Of a stretch of 64,000 nt of DNA, positions 45,362-59,630 are shown one piece after another. The notes beneath the pieces were generated by a model that had not been told where the DNA came from, made no database searches, and was given only the letters and a program-made list of their open reading frames with translations. The stretch spans positions 16,327,501-16,391,500 of the forward strand of contig NC_080719.1 of the NCBI RefSeq assembly GCF_019097595.1, read 5' to 3'. Both the position numbers and the translations under genes were made by a program. Source of the stretch: Hemibagrus wyckioides (Eukaryota; Chordata; Actinopteri; Siluriformes; Bagridae). Within the stretch, counting starts at the first letter, position 1. Each line of letters opens with the position of its first letter.

Positions 45362-46055
45362 ACTCAAGCCTGCCAAACATTTCATCCAAACTGTGCAATG
45401 CTCCGTGCTGTAGCAACTATTGCATCATCTTGCACCGGGGTTTCGAAAGAGAGCGCAAATCACACAGAGATCACTCTCTGCAAGTGGCTGAGACATTCCC
45501 TCACTGCTCAATCCAACGGGGTAAAAATAAAAGAAAATCACAGCCCGATTTCTCTTTGAAAGACGAGTGACAGAGAAATTTCTCAAGCTTTTCACATCAA
45601 CGGTGTTATTCAGCACTCACATAGTTTTTTCTTTCTGTGTTTTTTGTTTTGTTTGTTTTTCTCCCCCCACAACTAGTCCACTCCCTGCTGCCCAAATCCT
45701 GCACCATCACGTGACTGGAGGCAGCTTCAGTGCCTCGAATAAACAACACAGCTTTAAAAAAAAAAAAAAAAAAACAGCTTATAATAAGCTCAGTTGGAAA
45801 TATGGAGGGAGGGGTGTAAGAGAAAACATTTTATCTCTGCCGTACTTCAGTGCAAATTTACACTCAACATGATAACAAATGTGAACTATTACTCAGAGTC
45901 TGGTGCTGGCTTCAACATATTACAGCACCAGCCATAAATCACCACTCTGCCACATGATGTTCATATGAGCACTATATAAACATTTACACTATTTACTATT
46001 TGTCTGCTTTCAGAATGCTGGTGACTAGCCTCATTATCAGCTCTCAGGTTGTTTC

Positions 46056-46080
46056 CATTATTATTATTATTATTATTATA
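46056..46080. repeat. (ATT)8 microsatellite
   Basis: Short uninterrupted ATT run. Confidence 0.9.
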
Positions 46081-47377
46081 TCACAAATCTGGAACCTTCC
46101 ATATCTCTGGAGAGTTTTAAACCTGGTTTGTAACCTAATTATTTTCTAAGTCCACTAACACTGACTCCTAGGTATTGATTAGAGCATCTGTATCCACAAT
46201 ACACATCTCTCTTTGGTTCTTTATGCTTTCCACATACTGTAATTCCTGATTCAGACATCAACCATGTCCTTGAAATAAATTCCGTCTTCATTTTCTGCAG
46301 AGCAATATGAAGACTATAGATCGAATATGAATACATTATTCAGAAAATGAACAGATCATTTGTTTGAAACGAACACAAATACAGATATAATTTTTATTTA
46401 TGTTTTCTTCCAGAAGGTTTGAAGATTGAGGCTAGAGGTGGGCTTGGGAGAAATAAATATATAGTTAAATAAATCATCCAAGATTGAGGTTTTTGGTAAG
46501 ATATGAAGGTTGTGGGTGTGAGCAAAAAGGGCCAGATATGAAGCTCAAGGACAAAGGAAGACCACATTGGTTACGGCAGACTTAATTTGCAAGACGTGTT
46601 CATTTATTTATCCTTAGTAATCAACTACTCAAAGTCAAATTAGATTCCAAGATATTTTGGAAGATGTTTTGTTATAAAATGTAGCAGACATTGTACAAAT
46701 TAAAATGAACTGGACGAGAAACAAAATTATGAACTCCAGGGATAGTTGAGGAACTGTTTACACACCATAATAAATGAGACCACGCCCACATCAGGTTTAA
46801 AACCCGAATACAGATCTGTATATCTGAAGCACTAAAACAGATACTGATACACACAACGGCACTGCATTATACCCCTACAACAGACTGAATTAAGCAGGCA
46901 AAGCTACGGCGCTTGCTTTATGACGATCTCATCAATCGTTTTATTTCAAAATCCAGAGAGAGATGAAATTGGAGCAGCTTCAAGAAGAAGGAGGCAAGAA
47001 TAAGGCTGGCATTCGAGATGAAAGCATCCAGGCCTGTAGTAAAAAAGCAAGACTGTAGGCTATATGTTAGAAAGCTGTTCGTTTTCAGCATGTGGGAGAA
47101 AAAAACTGGTTTGTTGGCAGATTGAAAAAAAAAACATCTAAAAGTTGATGTGTGAGAAACTGGAACTTTCTGGAGGAGATAGTAGCATGCTATAGCTTGG
47201 GTAAGACCTAGGAGAACGCAGGAGACTTCATCACTGGTGGATGCAGATCATAATCCATATTCATTCAAGTCCAGTGTGTTCATTCACTATTCACAATCCT
47301 GACTCCTAATATTGTAGTGTTAACATTCTGAGTAGGGAAAATACCCATCAACAAATACATAAATAAGTAATATATCC

Positions 47378-47668
47378 GGCGCCTCACACCTCCAGGTTTG
47401 GAAGGATTGAATTCTGCCTCTGTCCTGTATCTGTCTGTGGAGTTTGCATGTTCTCCCAGTGCTTTGGGGGATCCTCCAGGTTCTATGGTTACCTCTCCCA
47501 GTCTAAGAACATATGGTAGGGCAACTGGGATCTTTAAATTGTCTATAGTGTGTAAGTGAGTGTGTGTGATTGTGTCCTGGCATCCTGTTAAGGGTAAATC
47601 CTGCCTCATGCCCCAAGTCTCAGGGATAGGCTCCAGGTTCCCAGCAGGATAAGTGGTATAGAGGATAA
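47378..47668 (+). mobile_element. dispersed SINE-type repeat (family C), head truncated
   Basis: Contains GCGCCTCACACCTCCAGGTT, GTGGAGTTTGCATGTTCTCC, TCTTTAAATTGTCTATAGTG, GATAGGCTCCAGGTTCCCAG and GGATAAGTGGTATAGAGGAT. This matches the order of a very common fish repeat with a tRNA-like head (GGCTTAGTGGTTAGCACGTT). A second copy with the head is at 57600-57830. Confidence 0.82.
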
Positions 47669-48394
47669 TATATATACAGGATATATATATATATAACCTC
47701 AGACTGAGTTCCCTCACACTGTTTACAATACAGAAGCCTGAACCAGAAGTGTGCTGCATCCTGATAAAATCTTCTCTAAGCCTTCTTGACTGGAAAACAG
47801 GGTGTTGCAGTAATGTTGCAGGTTGAAGGAGGTGTCCATTACTGTGAAGAACAAACAGCCTCGTTTTCCATCTGGCCAACTTAACACTGAGGTACACAGA
47901 CAACTCAGCAAGAAAGTAACCAACTTCACCACTTTATCATCATTGCAGAAGGAGGAAAGTCGTGTCTTTTTTGTTTATTTCTTTGCAGAATCTTAACACC
48001 GGATGTCTGCACTATTCACGTTTGACAGGACACTGAGGTATGCAGTTTGGAGTTATTGCTTTTGTCAGCGTTTTATTTTTTGTTGTTTTTGTTTTGTTTT
48101 TTGGCAGGATTGCATTTCTTGTTAGCATTCCATGAGAAGTGAAAATATTTAATGTGAAAAAATAAGTGCATCGATTCAACGTAACATAACAATTCTCACA
48201 GCTAGCTAGCTAGAACACTGAAGGGAGTGTGTACAAACAACATAGGGACTGATTTCGCACACGCATGTTGTTATTCTCAATATATCACACATACACATGA
48301 TAACATCATATGAATTCATATGCTGATAAAATCATATGCTTTGGGTTTTACATGTTTCCAAATTTACGGCTAGTTTGGTTTTGGTGATGCAACT

Positions 48395-48787
48395 TCGGGT
48401 TTGCTGTCACATCTTGTTTTTCCCATCATGCTTTTAGTTTCCTGTTCTATTTTTGGTTTTAATGCTTGTTTTTGTATTTTTGGTTTTGCTTTTGTGTTTT
48501 TGACTTTGCTGCTGTTGTTATTTTTGGCTTTGCTGTCCTTTTTTTGCTTTTCACTATTGTTTTTTAAAATTTGCTATTATGTTTTTTGGACTCGTCTTCA
48601 TGATTTTTTTGGCTTTACTGTCCTGCGTTTGTGGATTTTTGCTGTCAGGTTTTGGTTTTGCCGTCAGGTGTTTTTTACTCTTATGTTTTGGGTTTTGTTG
48701 TCATATATTTGTTTTTGCTGTTGTGTCTTTAGGTTTACTGTCATGTTTTTTTGATTTACTCTCATGGTTTTGGTTTTGCTGTGGTGT
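48395..48787. repeat. T-rich minisatellite, GTTTTGGTTTTGCTGTCATG-type units
   Basis: About 16 diverged copies of a 20-27 nt unit such as TTTTTGGTTTTGCTGTCATG. On the + strand it is G/T-rich; in the celf5 sense it is C/A-rich. It opens a Phe/Leu-rich frame that is only a by-product of the repeat. Confidence 0.8.
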
Positions 48788-49106
48788 TATTGTTTATTTG
48801 TTATGCATGAACAGGCCACCATACTGCATACTGTGCAAATATTAAATATACCTACAGGGGAGTATGTGTTATCAGTAGTTACCACATAAGTTTAAATGGA
48901 CTTTGTTCTCACGTCTAGTCTAGTGTTTATTCCAAGGTAAGAAGTAAGAGCCTCAGCTCTACACACACTGGAGTACAGGTGCACTGCTTGCTCAGTAGAA
49001 GGGTCTGTTTGTTTCTTCTAGCTGATGAATGCTTTAGGTAGGAGATTATGCTTCCTTGGCAGTTGTGCAGCCCTTCCTTTTTCCTAACGCTTATTAAAAA
49101 TGGATT

Positions 49107-49129
49107 AGAGAGAGAGAGAGAGAGAGACT
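49107..49129. repeat. (AG)11 microsatellite
   Basis: Pure AG units. Confidence 0.93.
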
Positions 49130-50244
49130 CATTCCCTCCTTATCCCAGGCTTCATCTGTGAGCTTCGACAGGCCCATTTGTTTTCATTTACGGGATGTTT
49201 TGTTCGATATCTAATGAAATACTGTAACTATCTATATATCGACCAAACCATCAGCCATGATGGCTGTAATTGGTCACCGGCTGTCATTTCACTCCACATC
49301 TTTCCCATTTCACCCCCTCTGTGTTTGTTTGATTACATTTGTGCTGTGTGTAATAACAGAGGCAAATACCTCCTAATATCCACCCACTCTTAGGCTTTTT
49401 ACTGCGCCTGAAAAACCTTGGCTTATCCCTTATAAAACTACATGCTGTCACATTCTATAGGATGTTGCGCAACACAACATGATGACACCCCTTTTTTTTT
49501 TTTTGAAATGTACTGTACAGATGTTACATCTGGTTTAGGGATATATGATGTATGGAGTAATGATGCGTGATCTGTCAGCGTCATTAGAGAGTCTGAGGCT
49601 GGTTTGTTGGTGAACTGCCTTTACATAGCAATATCCATTTATCTGATGAAAGAGTTGCTTGTTAAGGCACTGGAGTGTGGAATAAATCCCTAATCAGACT
49701 AATAGCGCTCAGACCTCCTGCGTTTCATCTCACCTGAAATGAACATCGCCGACATGCCATTAGCGATAACCTCTGGATAAGCCGATGATGAAACCGGGAG
49801 GAAATTCAAGGAGCGGGCCGCCATTTCATCATAAGGATGGCATCGGGTTTGATATTTGCCCCGTACATCAGTTTTCATCTGGTTTTACATACTTGATCTC
49901 GTCTCCAAAGACGGGCCTCTAGGGCTCCTTCTTTACTGATGCTGCCTTTGAACGCTGATTTTCATTTGAATCCTAATATCCAACATGAGCATCCTTTCTC
50001 TCAAAATAGATGAGAAAATCTAAAAGGAAAAAAAGCTTTTTCTTTCTGTCTCTTTCACACACACACACGAGAACACACACACATGCACACACCCCTTGTA
50101 TTTTATCCCTGAAAACCTCTGGAGGAAAGGTAATATATCATCAGTAGAATAGGATTTAAAAATGGTGAAGCTCTCCAGAAATGCAAACGTTTATGCAGAA
50201 TGGCTGCACACCTGAACACCCTTTAACAATAAGCTGTTACTCTC

Positions 50245-50246
<2 letters not shown>

Positions 50247-50320
<74 letters not shown>

Positions 50321-50321
50321 C
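50247..50321. repeat. (AT)n(GT)n compound microsatellite
   Basis: About 26 AT units with one CA interruption, then 10 GT units. Confidence 0.95.
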
Positions 50322-50603
50322 AATGGCTGGAGGAAAGTTTTAATCTTCGCACCGCTCTGTCAGCACTTCATTAAGAATGAGGCTTTTCAGCAGCGCCGAG
50401 GCGACGTGAGTGACAGGAAACAGGACAGGGGGCGTCCCGCATTTCAGATATCAATTGGTAGCGTCGGAGCTGCCAGGTAACGTGACGGATTATCTGAAAT
50501 GAGTTTCGTCAGTTCATTGCTGATTAGTTATTGTACACACTTGTCAATTAAAGCTCCCCAGAGAGCCCTGAGCTCAGACGGCTCGAGTCCACCTCATAAA
50601 CCA

Positions 50604-50604
50604 C

Positions 50605-50637
<33 letters not shown>

Positions 50638-50650
50638 CAGAGAAAGAGAG
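50604..50650. repeat. (AG)n microsatellite
   Basis: AG units with AAAG and CAG interruptions. Confidence 0.93.
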
Positions 50651-51334
50651 AACAGTTCGCTGTGTTGGATTGGCTGCAGATAGCAGACGACAGTACAACA
50701 GATTAAATATCATTTCAAGAGAAGAAATAATTTTCAGTTATTTCTTAACTAACATCGACCTCTTACAAAGAATTTCCTCATCTCTGTATGTGCCAAGGTA
50801 ACTCCTGAACCTTCGATCCTAAATTCACAGATTCCTGAAGCTCAGAAAGATCACTAAGAGACTCTGTAATGAAGGGACACTTCTCAGACTGACTGCTGAT
50901 TGTATATTTGTAAAAGTAAAGACTGGAAGGGAATCAGGATGTCACAAATAATGCAGAAGAAAAACTCCACTACAATACAACATGGCCAAAAACAGGTCAC
51001 ATGACTCCTGCACCGTGTCTCGCTCTGCCGCACTCAGACTTTTGAACAAATTCACCTGTAGCTTATTACACACACACACATACACACACTCTATAAATAA
51101 CCCAGACTCTCACTCATCCACTGTAAAATCATGTTTTAGTGTTTACTTTGCTCTCAGATTCACATGTTTAACATTCATCTGACTAAAGTAAAGAAAAAAC
51201 AAATATTGCCATTTTGCAATATTTATTATTATTATTTTTTACCAAGCTAAGCATGTTTTCATTTTCGGCTTTTAAAATGACTCTCAGCAGACTAATAATA
51301 AATGAATGACTTTGATAATGATGGCTCATGATTT

Positions 51335-51435
51335 CCTCCAGTGTAAGTAAATTAAAACAGGACGCTGTGGCTCTGCTTCACAAGCCCCTGGAGGTCCCTG
51401 GATCCCACTTTGAGAAGCACTAAGGTATAAAACGT
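51335..51435. repeat. possible dispersed repeat fragment
   Basis: Contains CCTGGAGGTCCCTGGATCCC then ACTTTGAGAAGCACTAAGGT, resembling a common fish repeat edge (CCCACTTTGAGAACCACTG). A weak second copy is near 35683-35720 (CCACTTTGAAAACCACA). Recalled from memory. Confidence 0.4.
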
Positions 51436-54400
51436 CTGATGCAGACGTCTGTTTTGTCGCTGCTGTTGGTGCTATTAAAAGTAACATAGTGCTATTTTTT
51501 GCTTCTTTTCGCAGCCTGCACAAATCTTTACATTTCTTAGGTAAAGTAGCTGGTCAAAGAATATTTTTAATAACAAAAGAATGCAGCAGGAACAGAGATA
51601 CGAGTGGTTTCTCATTTCATTCTCATTTCGCCACATTTTCATCAATAACCAACTAGAAATGTAAAAAATTCATTACTTAAATGGTTTAAAATCTTGTTGC
51701 TGTTGCTGATGAAATAAACCAAACAGGCTTTCTGATCATTATTAATAGTATAAGCTGATTAACCAAACAAGTGAAAAAAGGGAAGGCATTTTCATCTAAG
51801 CACTTCCTGTAGGATTTAGCAAGTGATGCAATTGTGTGACATACCAACAACACAGCAGATCATTCAAGTTGTGTCTTCAGTTTAGTGGAAAATAAACGCT
51901 AAAAATAGCTGAAGCAGTTATGGAGTTGTAACTGGTTTTGTCTCTGCGTTGTGTTTTAATGGAATCAAATAGTGAGACTCAACATCTGTAGCTGAGTCGA
52001 CATGCCATCTATTCTGATGAAATGAAAACAAAACAAAAGACTAACACTATGTGAGCTCATGCTTATAACGTTTAAAAAAAAATAAAAAATGGCCGAATGA
52101 GATGATCAGACGATTCAGTTCATCCAACTGACGAAAAACGAAAAACGAAATCAAGAGTAAGAACATTATCAAATATATTGGAATAATTAGAGGAACTATA
52201 CAAAATACATATGAAAATGTTTAAAGCATAATTGATATTAGATTAATCATAGCTCAGTGAGAAGCATTAATCATAGCTTCCCCTACAGATACAAATCATG
52301 TAGGGGTGGGGCTAAAGCAGGAAGCCAGAAACATCAGGTATAGTTTGTGTTAAACTCTGAGTACTAAACCTACTTTTATAGCACCTCTGAAAAAGTTTGT
52401 CTTGATGTGTATATTGAATGTGTGGAGCAAACAACACCCACAGTATGAAAGTGATACACCATAACACAATCTACAGCACAGGTAAATGCATCGCTAATAG
52501 AAACAGTGTTCAGTGATTCTGTAAACAATCCCATGTACCCAGGGCTTACTACTCATGTTGCTTTACTTCTCAACATAACATAAAGAGTGATGTCTGTCCT
52601 TTTGTTATATTTAGATTCATACATTACACATTCAAATATGAGCACACGTAAAGAATGCACCATGAAGCGCATTAAATGTGTTTAAACAGAAATATACTGC
52701 TGCTAATTTGTTGCTTGGTGCCGTTTTCTCATTAATCCTGTGAGAAGTCTGGGGCTGTCTGTTGCACTCACCTGACAGAGAGACGTTATTATTATTGCGA
52801 GTGCAGTTCTTTTGCCATTTAATAGAAAACAATCTTTGGAAGCAATCAAGTTCCAGCTACACAATGCAGCTGGACTGCGCTAGAGCTGAGACTCGTGAGG
52901 ATAGTTAGTGAGCTATGAGGTGACAAGTGCGATTAGTGCGGTTTCAGGTTTGGGAGCTGATCAGTTGAGAATGAGACTAAAGCTCTAAAGCACTGCTCTC
53001 TTTACACACGGCATTGTGTATATAGGAAACGTAAGCAAAGTGAAGAATTTCACTGCAGAATAAATCTTGTCATTGTATTAGAAATATTAACATTCAAGAC
53101 ATTCGAAGTGAGTTAATAAGGAAAATGGTGGTGTTTGTCACGCTAGCTTTTCCAGCGACATCATACTCTAGCACAGTACATCTAGAAGTTGTTTTGTCTT
53201 TTTGTTCATGAACACATGTCCCATGAGAAATGATGCGAGAGATTGCAAAGCATCCATAAAGTTAGAATAATACGCACTAAAGACACAGAGGTGAACATAA
53301 CCTTCTGAGGATGGTGGTATTATCATTTACATTTATGCTGGACTCTGACTGATGGATCAAACTAATATGTCATGCACTGTGCGTGCAGTATCTCCCACTG
53401 TGTCACTTTCTGACTGCATCCAGTATATGGTTTCTATTATTTTTACTTTCTTAGCGCACAGTAATAACCTTCTAATGTCTTATCTGTGTTCAGAGTTTAC
53501 ATTTTGCTACTTTTTGTCATTTTCGCACTGGGTCAGGTAGGAGTGTATAACTGTAGCACAAGAATTATATTGTATAAAGATGCTTCAAGCACTCTTTACG
53601 TACATGACAATAAACTTGAAACATATTAACCTTGCAGAGGTCAGGGTTAGCCGTTTAAGGGCGTCTGTACTGTATAAGCTATTCCTATTAGCCGCTCTGC
53701 TGTCTGAAATGGCAGGAGGTGGAGGGAAACAAATGCCACGAGAACAAGAAATAATGGAGCTCTGTTTTCTACTATTTCCAATTCAATTTCCAGTCAGTGA
53801 CCTAAGGTAAGGAGGGGAAATCAATGACAGGGTGAGAGGGTAAAGGATTGGCGGCAGGCAGCAGTGGCAGATCCTTCTCTTAAGCCAAAGCGCATCCGTC
53901 AGCCTGGCGGTGTCAGAGTGACAATCCTGCTTGTTTGATCGCTACGTGTGCACATCCTCTCTGAGCGTAAATTAAACCCCTGAACCGCGGCGTTACCTGC
54001 GATTAATACACGCTCTTCTGCTGTCCTCCAGCAAAACCCGGGTGAGAATGCTGTGATTGATCCCACTTTATTGCAGTTCAGAGGGGAACAAAAGGCTAGC
54101 GTGAGCCTCCAGTGACCTCTCCTGCCAGCAGAAAGAAACCCAGCTTCCCGTAAGTGTCCAATCCACACTGTAATCAGCCTAGCCTGAGCTTCTATCTGTT
54201 TTGATAGTACATTTGCTTGAGATGTGGCAGTAGGAGGCCAGCAAAGGCAAAAAGTGGTTGTGTTGCATTTAGATTGCTGCTTTCACGTCACATTCAGAGC
54301 ATTTCTGTTCTGACAGTCTTAAATTTCCCAAGCTATTTTTGACAAGTACATTTACAGAGAAGTAACTTCTCTGCTATTTCTTCTCTGTGACAGCCTTCGG

Positions 54401-57400
54401 TGACTGCTACATATTTACTTCTTGTCCCTATAATGCCCATCTCTTCTTTTTGTTTATACAGACAATACAATCTGTGGTACCATTGGTGTCCTATTACTTT
54501 ACTTGTGCAAATTCATGCGTAAAGTAAAGATAAGAATTTCTTTCTTTTTTTTTTAAACATACTGTATGTAAATTGTCCTTCACAACCCTCCTGTGTGCAT
54601 GATACTGAAAAATAACTCTAAGCTTAAAAAACAATATAGATTTGTGTGCTAGGCCACTACAAAAATTGTTGTTGTTGTTTTTGCCTTAATATGTGTATCT
54701 GTTTAACAGCGTAGTGTGTCACATTGGCTACGATTCAAATGGAATATGTGGATCAGACGACCCACTGAGGTGACCCCTAAACAGGAGCAGCTGAAGGAAA
54801 AACAAGCAAAACATACGTGTATCCATTTGCCATCTCATGCTTGAAGCATCCTTGATGATTCATCCATTACACGTTATGAAAAAAACATTGTATTTCTGGT
54901 TCACTCAACCCTGTTACCTGAGCAGTTCACCCCTATGAAATGTTTGGAATATTCTAGACACCACATGTTCACCAGATACTCCGCAGAATCCAGATTTCTT
55001 AAAGCTTGTGTGAAGGAGAAGAGTATTTAAACTGAGATTATGATGTTGACTGAAAAAGAGGAGTTTAAATGTACAACCTTGTTATTTTTGTTATTAATTT
55101 CAACAAAATATCAGAAAATCATTAGATTGTCCTCATGTCACTGGCTAGTTGCACTGCCCAGTTAACTGCATTTTGTGTAACTTGCTAATTTTATGCTAAA
55201 ATCTGTTACTTATGTTAAGAGCAAAACACAGCTGCTGCCAACAATGAAAGCATTGAAGATGCTGTTAAAATTGTTAAATATATTGCTTAATTCTTGCATA
55301 ATTAATGCATTACGTATTTAAAACCATATTCAGATTCTTTAGATCCATGTCAAATGCATTAGTACATTTTTCAAAAATATTACTGTTATTAAAAATATCC
55401 ACATAAAACATTATATACAATATTAATATGTATTTAAAAAAAATAAAAAATCTTCCAATGTGTTTATCCACAGAAATGGTTACCATTCAGGTATAAAACA
55501 GTAAATGTTAAAGACCTAGATAATTTTAAAAAATCATTTTTGAACAAAATCCTTGACTTTTTTGTAAAAGTACTCAGGATACATTTGTCACATGATTTTT
55601 TTTTTTAATGATGAAAAGTATAATAATAATAATAAAAAAAACAAAAAAAAACAAGACATTCTTTGGACTTTGGCACAATTTTTATTTCCTTAACTAGATA
55701 TTTTGTGGAGAATATTTATAAAGATAAATCAGAGAGATTGGAATCAGCAGAAATAAAGATTTATATCATTTATATTTAATTACAGTATTTGTCTCAGGAG
55801 ATTTGGTGCACATTTTATATTGTCCTTTCCTATTTTCCTTTTATATTTTCCTAAATGGTTAAATGCATGTTTTCTTAGATTCAATGTTAGAAAATGATTT
55901 TTAAACGCATTCAATGCCTGAATTGAATTAAACTGGATTTCTAAGAGGGATAAATAGCAGCACAACATGAGCTTTGTCTATGAAATGTATCCAGATTAGC
56001 CTCCATCCTTCTCGCAGTGCAGACCTGCACCTTGAGTGCTCACATTTTGAGCAATAGGTCCTGTGCCTACTATAAATGCAGGCACGGCAGTTGAAGGTCA
56101 TGACTGCATGTGAGATGTGTGTGCATACAGCACGTATGGTGTATGTCCATTTATTACCGGACATGTGACAGCAGCATTAAAGTCCCTCGGGGGTACTTTA
56201 AAGTTCTTGAAAGATAAGGTGTGGGGGGGAAGGGGCAGCTTGCATGCTATGTGGCCCTATGTGGGTTCTTATGTTTCGGTCACTTTTATCTTTAAACAAG
56301 GCTTTCAAGCATGTGATGTGTGCAAGGCGGTCAGAGTGGAGAGACCTCCAGCTCTGAAGTGGCTCAGGAGGAAATGGAGGCGAATTTCAGCAAGGCCGTG
56401 ACTCAGGCACTGAATGGAGGGGGAAATAGGCAGATAGCTTTTTGAAGAACGGACGATTTACTTTTCCTTTCATAAACATACTTTCAAAACATTTCAAGGT
56501 CAGGGTGACTGCAAAATGTTCTTTTTTTCTCTGTTTTATTCCCAGGCTTGGAGCTGTTATGCACTTGAAAGGCATGACTACACTACATAAGCAAATCATT
56601 CCACTTCTTAGACCCACTACTCAGCGAAAAACTAAACCTAAACTCCATTTCTTCATGCTTCAGCTCTGTCACTGATTTTCTCATCTTCTCCTCAGACCTC
56701 AAACAAATGACAATAAAGCTTGGTGCTCTTAAAGGATGCAGCATTTTTTTAAAGGCCATGTGGAATTTTTTTATTTTTTTATTTTTGGCTGATGATGTTG
56801 ACTTGCTTATGAGTCGTTTTTTTTTCTTTTTCTTCGATTCCCGATGGCCTTCCTCCTGGAAATGAAGTGTTCTGAATTGGAGCCAGCGTTGGATAGATCA
56901 TCACAGAGAAATTATGCAATCCCCTAAGGTCTGCCTTCATAGGTACTGACAACTCATGGCAGTGGGTTCTTCACCAACTGGACTTGCTTCTTTCAATCAT
57001 GTCATGTCAGATACTGTATATAGGATTGCATAATCAGGATGTCACACAGATACATGGAGTTTCCTTACTCCTCACCTTCAACACAGCACCATTAAAAGGC
57101 AATTTGCTGCAATCAACAGTTTTCCAAATGTAGTCCGTGCCTCTGACTGCACTCATGTCCCAATAAAATATTTAACTGAGAATTTCTGTAGCAGACAGCA
57201 ATATCACTCCATTAATGTGCAAGTAATCTGTGATGCTCTGTTGCTTCTGAGATGCCACATGATTTCTAAGATTCTTTATTTTATCTTAAGCCAATTTCAG
57301 CATGATTTTTTTTTTTTACTTATGATTTTTACTTGTCACGCTGTGGGAGATGATCCTAATAACGCATAGGCCACGTTTTCTAACAGTGTGTGATAATGTG

Positions 57401-57599
57401 TGTTCTCCATGTCAGATAATATGATGAAGATTCTCTAACACTAAGCCTGTGATAAAGAAAATGACTACTTTCTGCTCACGTTACCAATCAGCATGATCCC
57501 GAAAACAGCTTGTGCAGAAAACAGAGTTGGATAATAATAAGGACATTTATTCTGTCAATTAGCATGTTTCATTTACTTTTTTGCCATTGCTAAGCTAGA

Positions 57600-57830
57600 G
57601 GGCATGCTGGCTTAGTAGTTATCATGTTTGCCTCCAACCTCTGAGGATGGGAGTTTTTGTATGTTCTCCCCATGAAGGTACATCATTTCTATCCAAAGAC
57701 ATGCATTGAAGGCTGATTGGCATAAGTTGTCTGTGGTGTGTGTGTGTGGATGTGTGTGTGCTCCATCTTGGGTATCATGGTAAAGGCTTCTGGTTCCCCA
57801 CAACCCTGTGTTGGATAAGTGGATTGTTAA
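57600..57830 (+). mobile_element. dispersed SINE-type repeat (family C) with tRNA-like head
   Basis: The head GGCTTAGTAGTTATCATGTT then TGCCTCCAACC fits an A-box region. It is followed by TATGTTCTCCCC, AAAGACATGCATTGAAGGCT, GATTGGCATAAGTTGTCTGT, a TG run, and the end CACAACCCTGTGTTGGATAA. Same family and orientation as 47378-47668. Confidence 0.82.
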
Positions 57831-59605
57831 TCCGTGAGTTCCATATCATCCTATATCACTCTCCTATTGGTGACTATTATTTACATTGCTGACATTTCTA
57901 GAAATTTCTCACTGCCTGGCTTTGGTCATAATAAATCCATAAGGATATCATTCTGCGAACTAAGACAGCCTCAATCTCAATGTATGGTCAAAGAATGAAT
58001 TTTTTTTTTTTTTTTTTGCAATTTATTTTTCTTAGCGCTGATTTCCAATTACATTTGGGAATCAGAACGCGGTGTGAAGCGAGCAGTGCTGACAACAGAA
58101 TGTCAGTCTGCATAACGAAGAGGAAACAAGAAACAAGCAAAAGTTTGGGGAAATTGGTAATGAGATTTGTACTACTGTGAAAGCTCTAGATTTTTTTTTT
58201 TTTTACAGTATAGATAAAATAATAGAAGCATGATAATCACTGCTGGTTATTTTGCTGAGGAAAATTTGTGGAGTCTAGAGTTTATGGGAATTGTGTGTAG
58301 AATGTGGCAAGAAATCTTAAAGTATTTGTGTGAAGGTATTTACAGGGCTGTTCAGGTGGTTATGTTTCACGAAGCGGTGGCCACAAATAAAAATACTGAG
58401 GTCAAAAGGTAAATACTGAAGCCAAACTAAAGCTGGCCACTGATTGTGTAACATGACTTAATATTATATGTGAATGTCATCCATCTTACTGCATGATCCT
58501 TAGTTAATTATTTGGCTGCAATGTGCAGGAAAGTCACTTTGAGAAATTGCCAGATACTCCAGTATGTCTTTATACATCATTCTACAATTTAAGTAAAGTA
58601 TAATCTCCATTCTCACATTCCTGCAGCCACAAAAGCTTAATTCTATTGATTTCTTTGCATTTTAAACTACAACAGTTGCCACAAGAATATCTTGAGAAAT
58701 GATTGTAACATGTATATTTCATTTGAGGGTATCACATCACCTCAGCGTAGGATTTACACATGTGGTTGATGCTCTTTTTACTAGAATTGTCTTTTTCTCT
58801 CTCTATTCTAAAAACCTTCCTTCCACCTCGCACTTTCACACTTATTTGCAGGGTATTTTTGTGCAAGTAATCCTGCGAGTTTGTTTCCCTTGAGAGGCAG
58901 CACTTTAAGCGAGCGAGTTGGATAAGTTATCAGGTTATGACAGCAGATTGCCGTGCAGAATGCACTCCAAACAACACCAAATAAGCCCTAAACCAAATGA
59001 AACCAAATGGTGCATAGAGGCAGCTGTTAGAACACACTGCAAGATTGGTTTCCCTTCATCATGTCAGAGCCGTTAAGCAAACTGAGCATGCTCAAGATGT
59101 TTTGTGTCTCTTACACCACTAATCCCCTTATGCGAAACCCACTCTGGTGCACCCACGGTGTGCGCTCGGCAACGCAGGAGTCACTAACCTGCCTTCAACT
59201 TCAGCATGACAGCCATTTTCTGAGCGTATCGCTATGATCGTACTACTGAAGATTTAGAAAAAAAATCATCTGCTATTTCTCTTTACCATGACACAAATGT
59301 CCTTGACTCATATGCAGCAATAGTTGAAATGTGTTTAGTTTTGGTGCAAAACATCAAAGAGTCTTGCAGCTTACTTTCAAGTAGTTTTTGGCCTGAGGCG
59401 AAAGCAAGGGTTCTGAGACTGCTGTTCCGTATAAATAGTTTGGCTTTCTGAGCTTAGGCTCCCTGCGAATTTCATTCCTGCTCCTCGCTTGCCTATACCC
59501 CACCCCAACCCCACATCACCTAGAGCTACCGTAGGAAAATCACTTCTCATAATAGACCTGTCAATTGCACGGCAACGGCTTTGATCAGTAGTGCTGAACT
59601 GAAGA

Positions 59606-59630
59606 CGCTCTTGCTTTTAAAGCAAGAGCG
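59606..59630. repeat. perfect 12-bp palindrome with 1-nt centre
   Basis: Arms CGCTCTTGCTTT and AAAGCAAGAGCG around a single T at 59618. GC-rich ends in AT-rich surroundings. Confidence 0.92.

Noticed and set aside
47280..47903. The longest open frame (207 codons, minus strand)
   Set aside because: It runs antisense through a family C dispersed repeat (47378-47668) and an AT run. It has no domain and no splice context.
48401..48845. Two overlapping Phe/Cys/Leu-rich frames that look like membrane proteins
   Set aside because: They are translations of the T-rich minisatellite; both frames are open because the repeat lacks stops.
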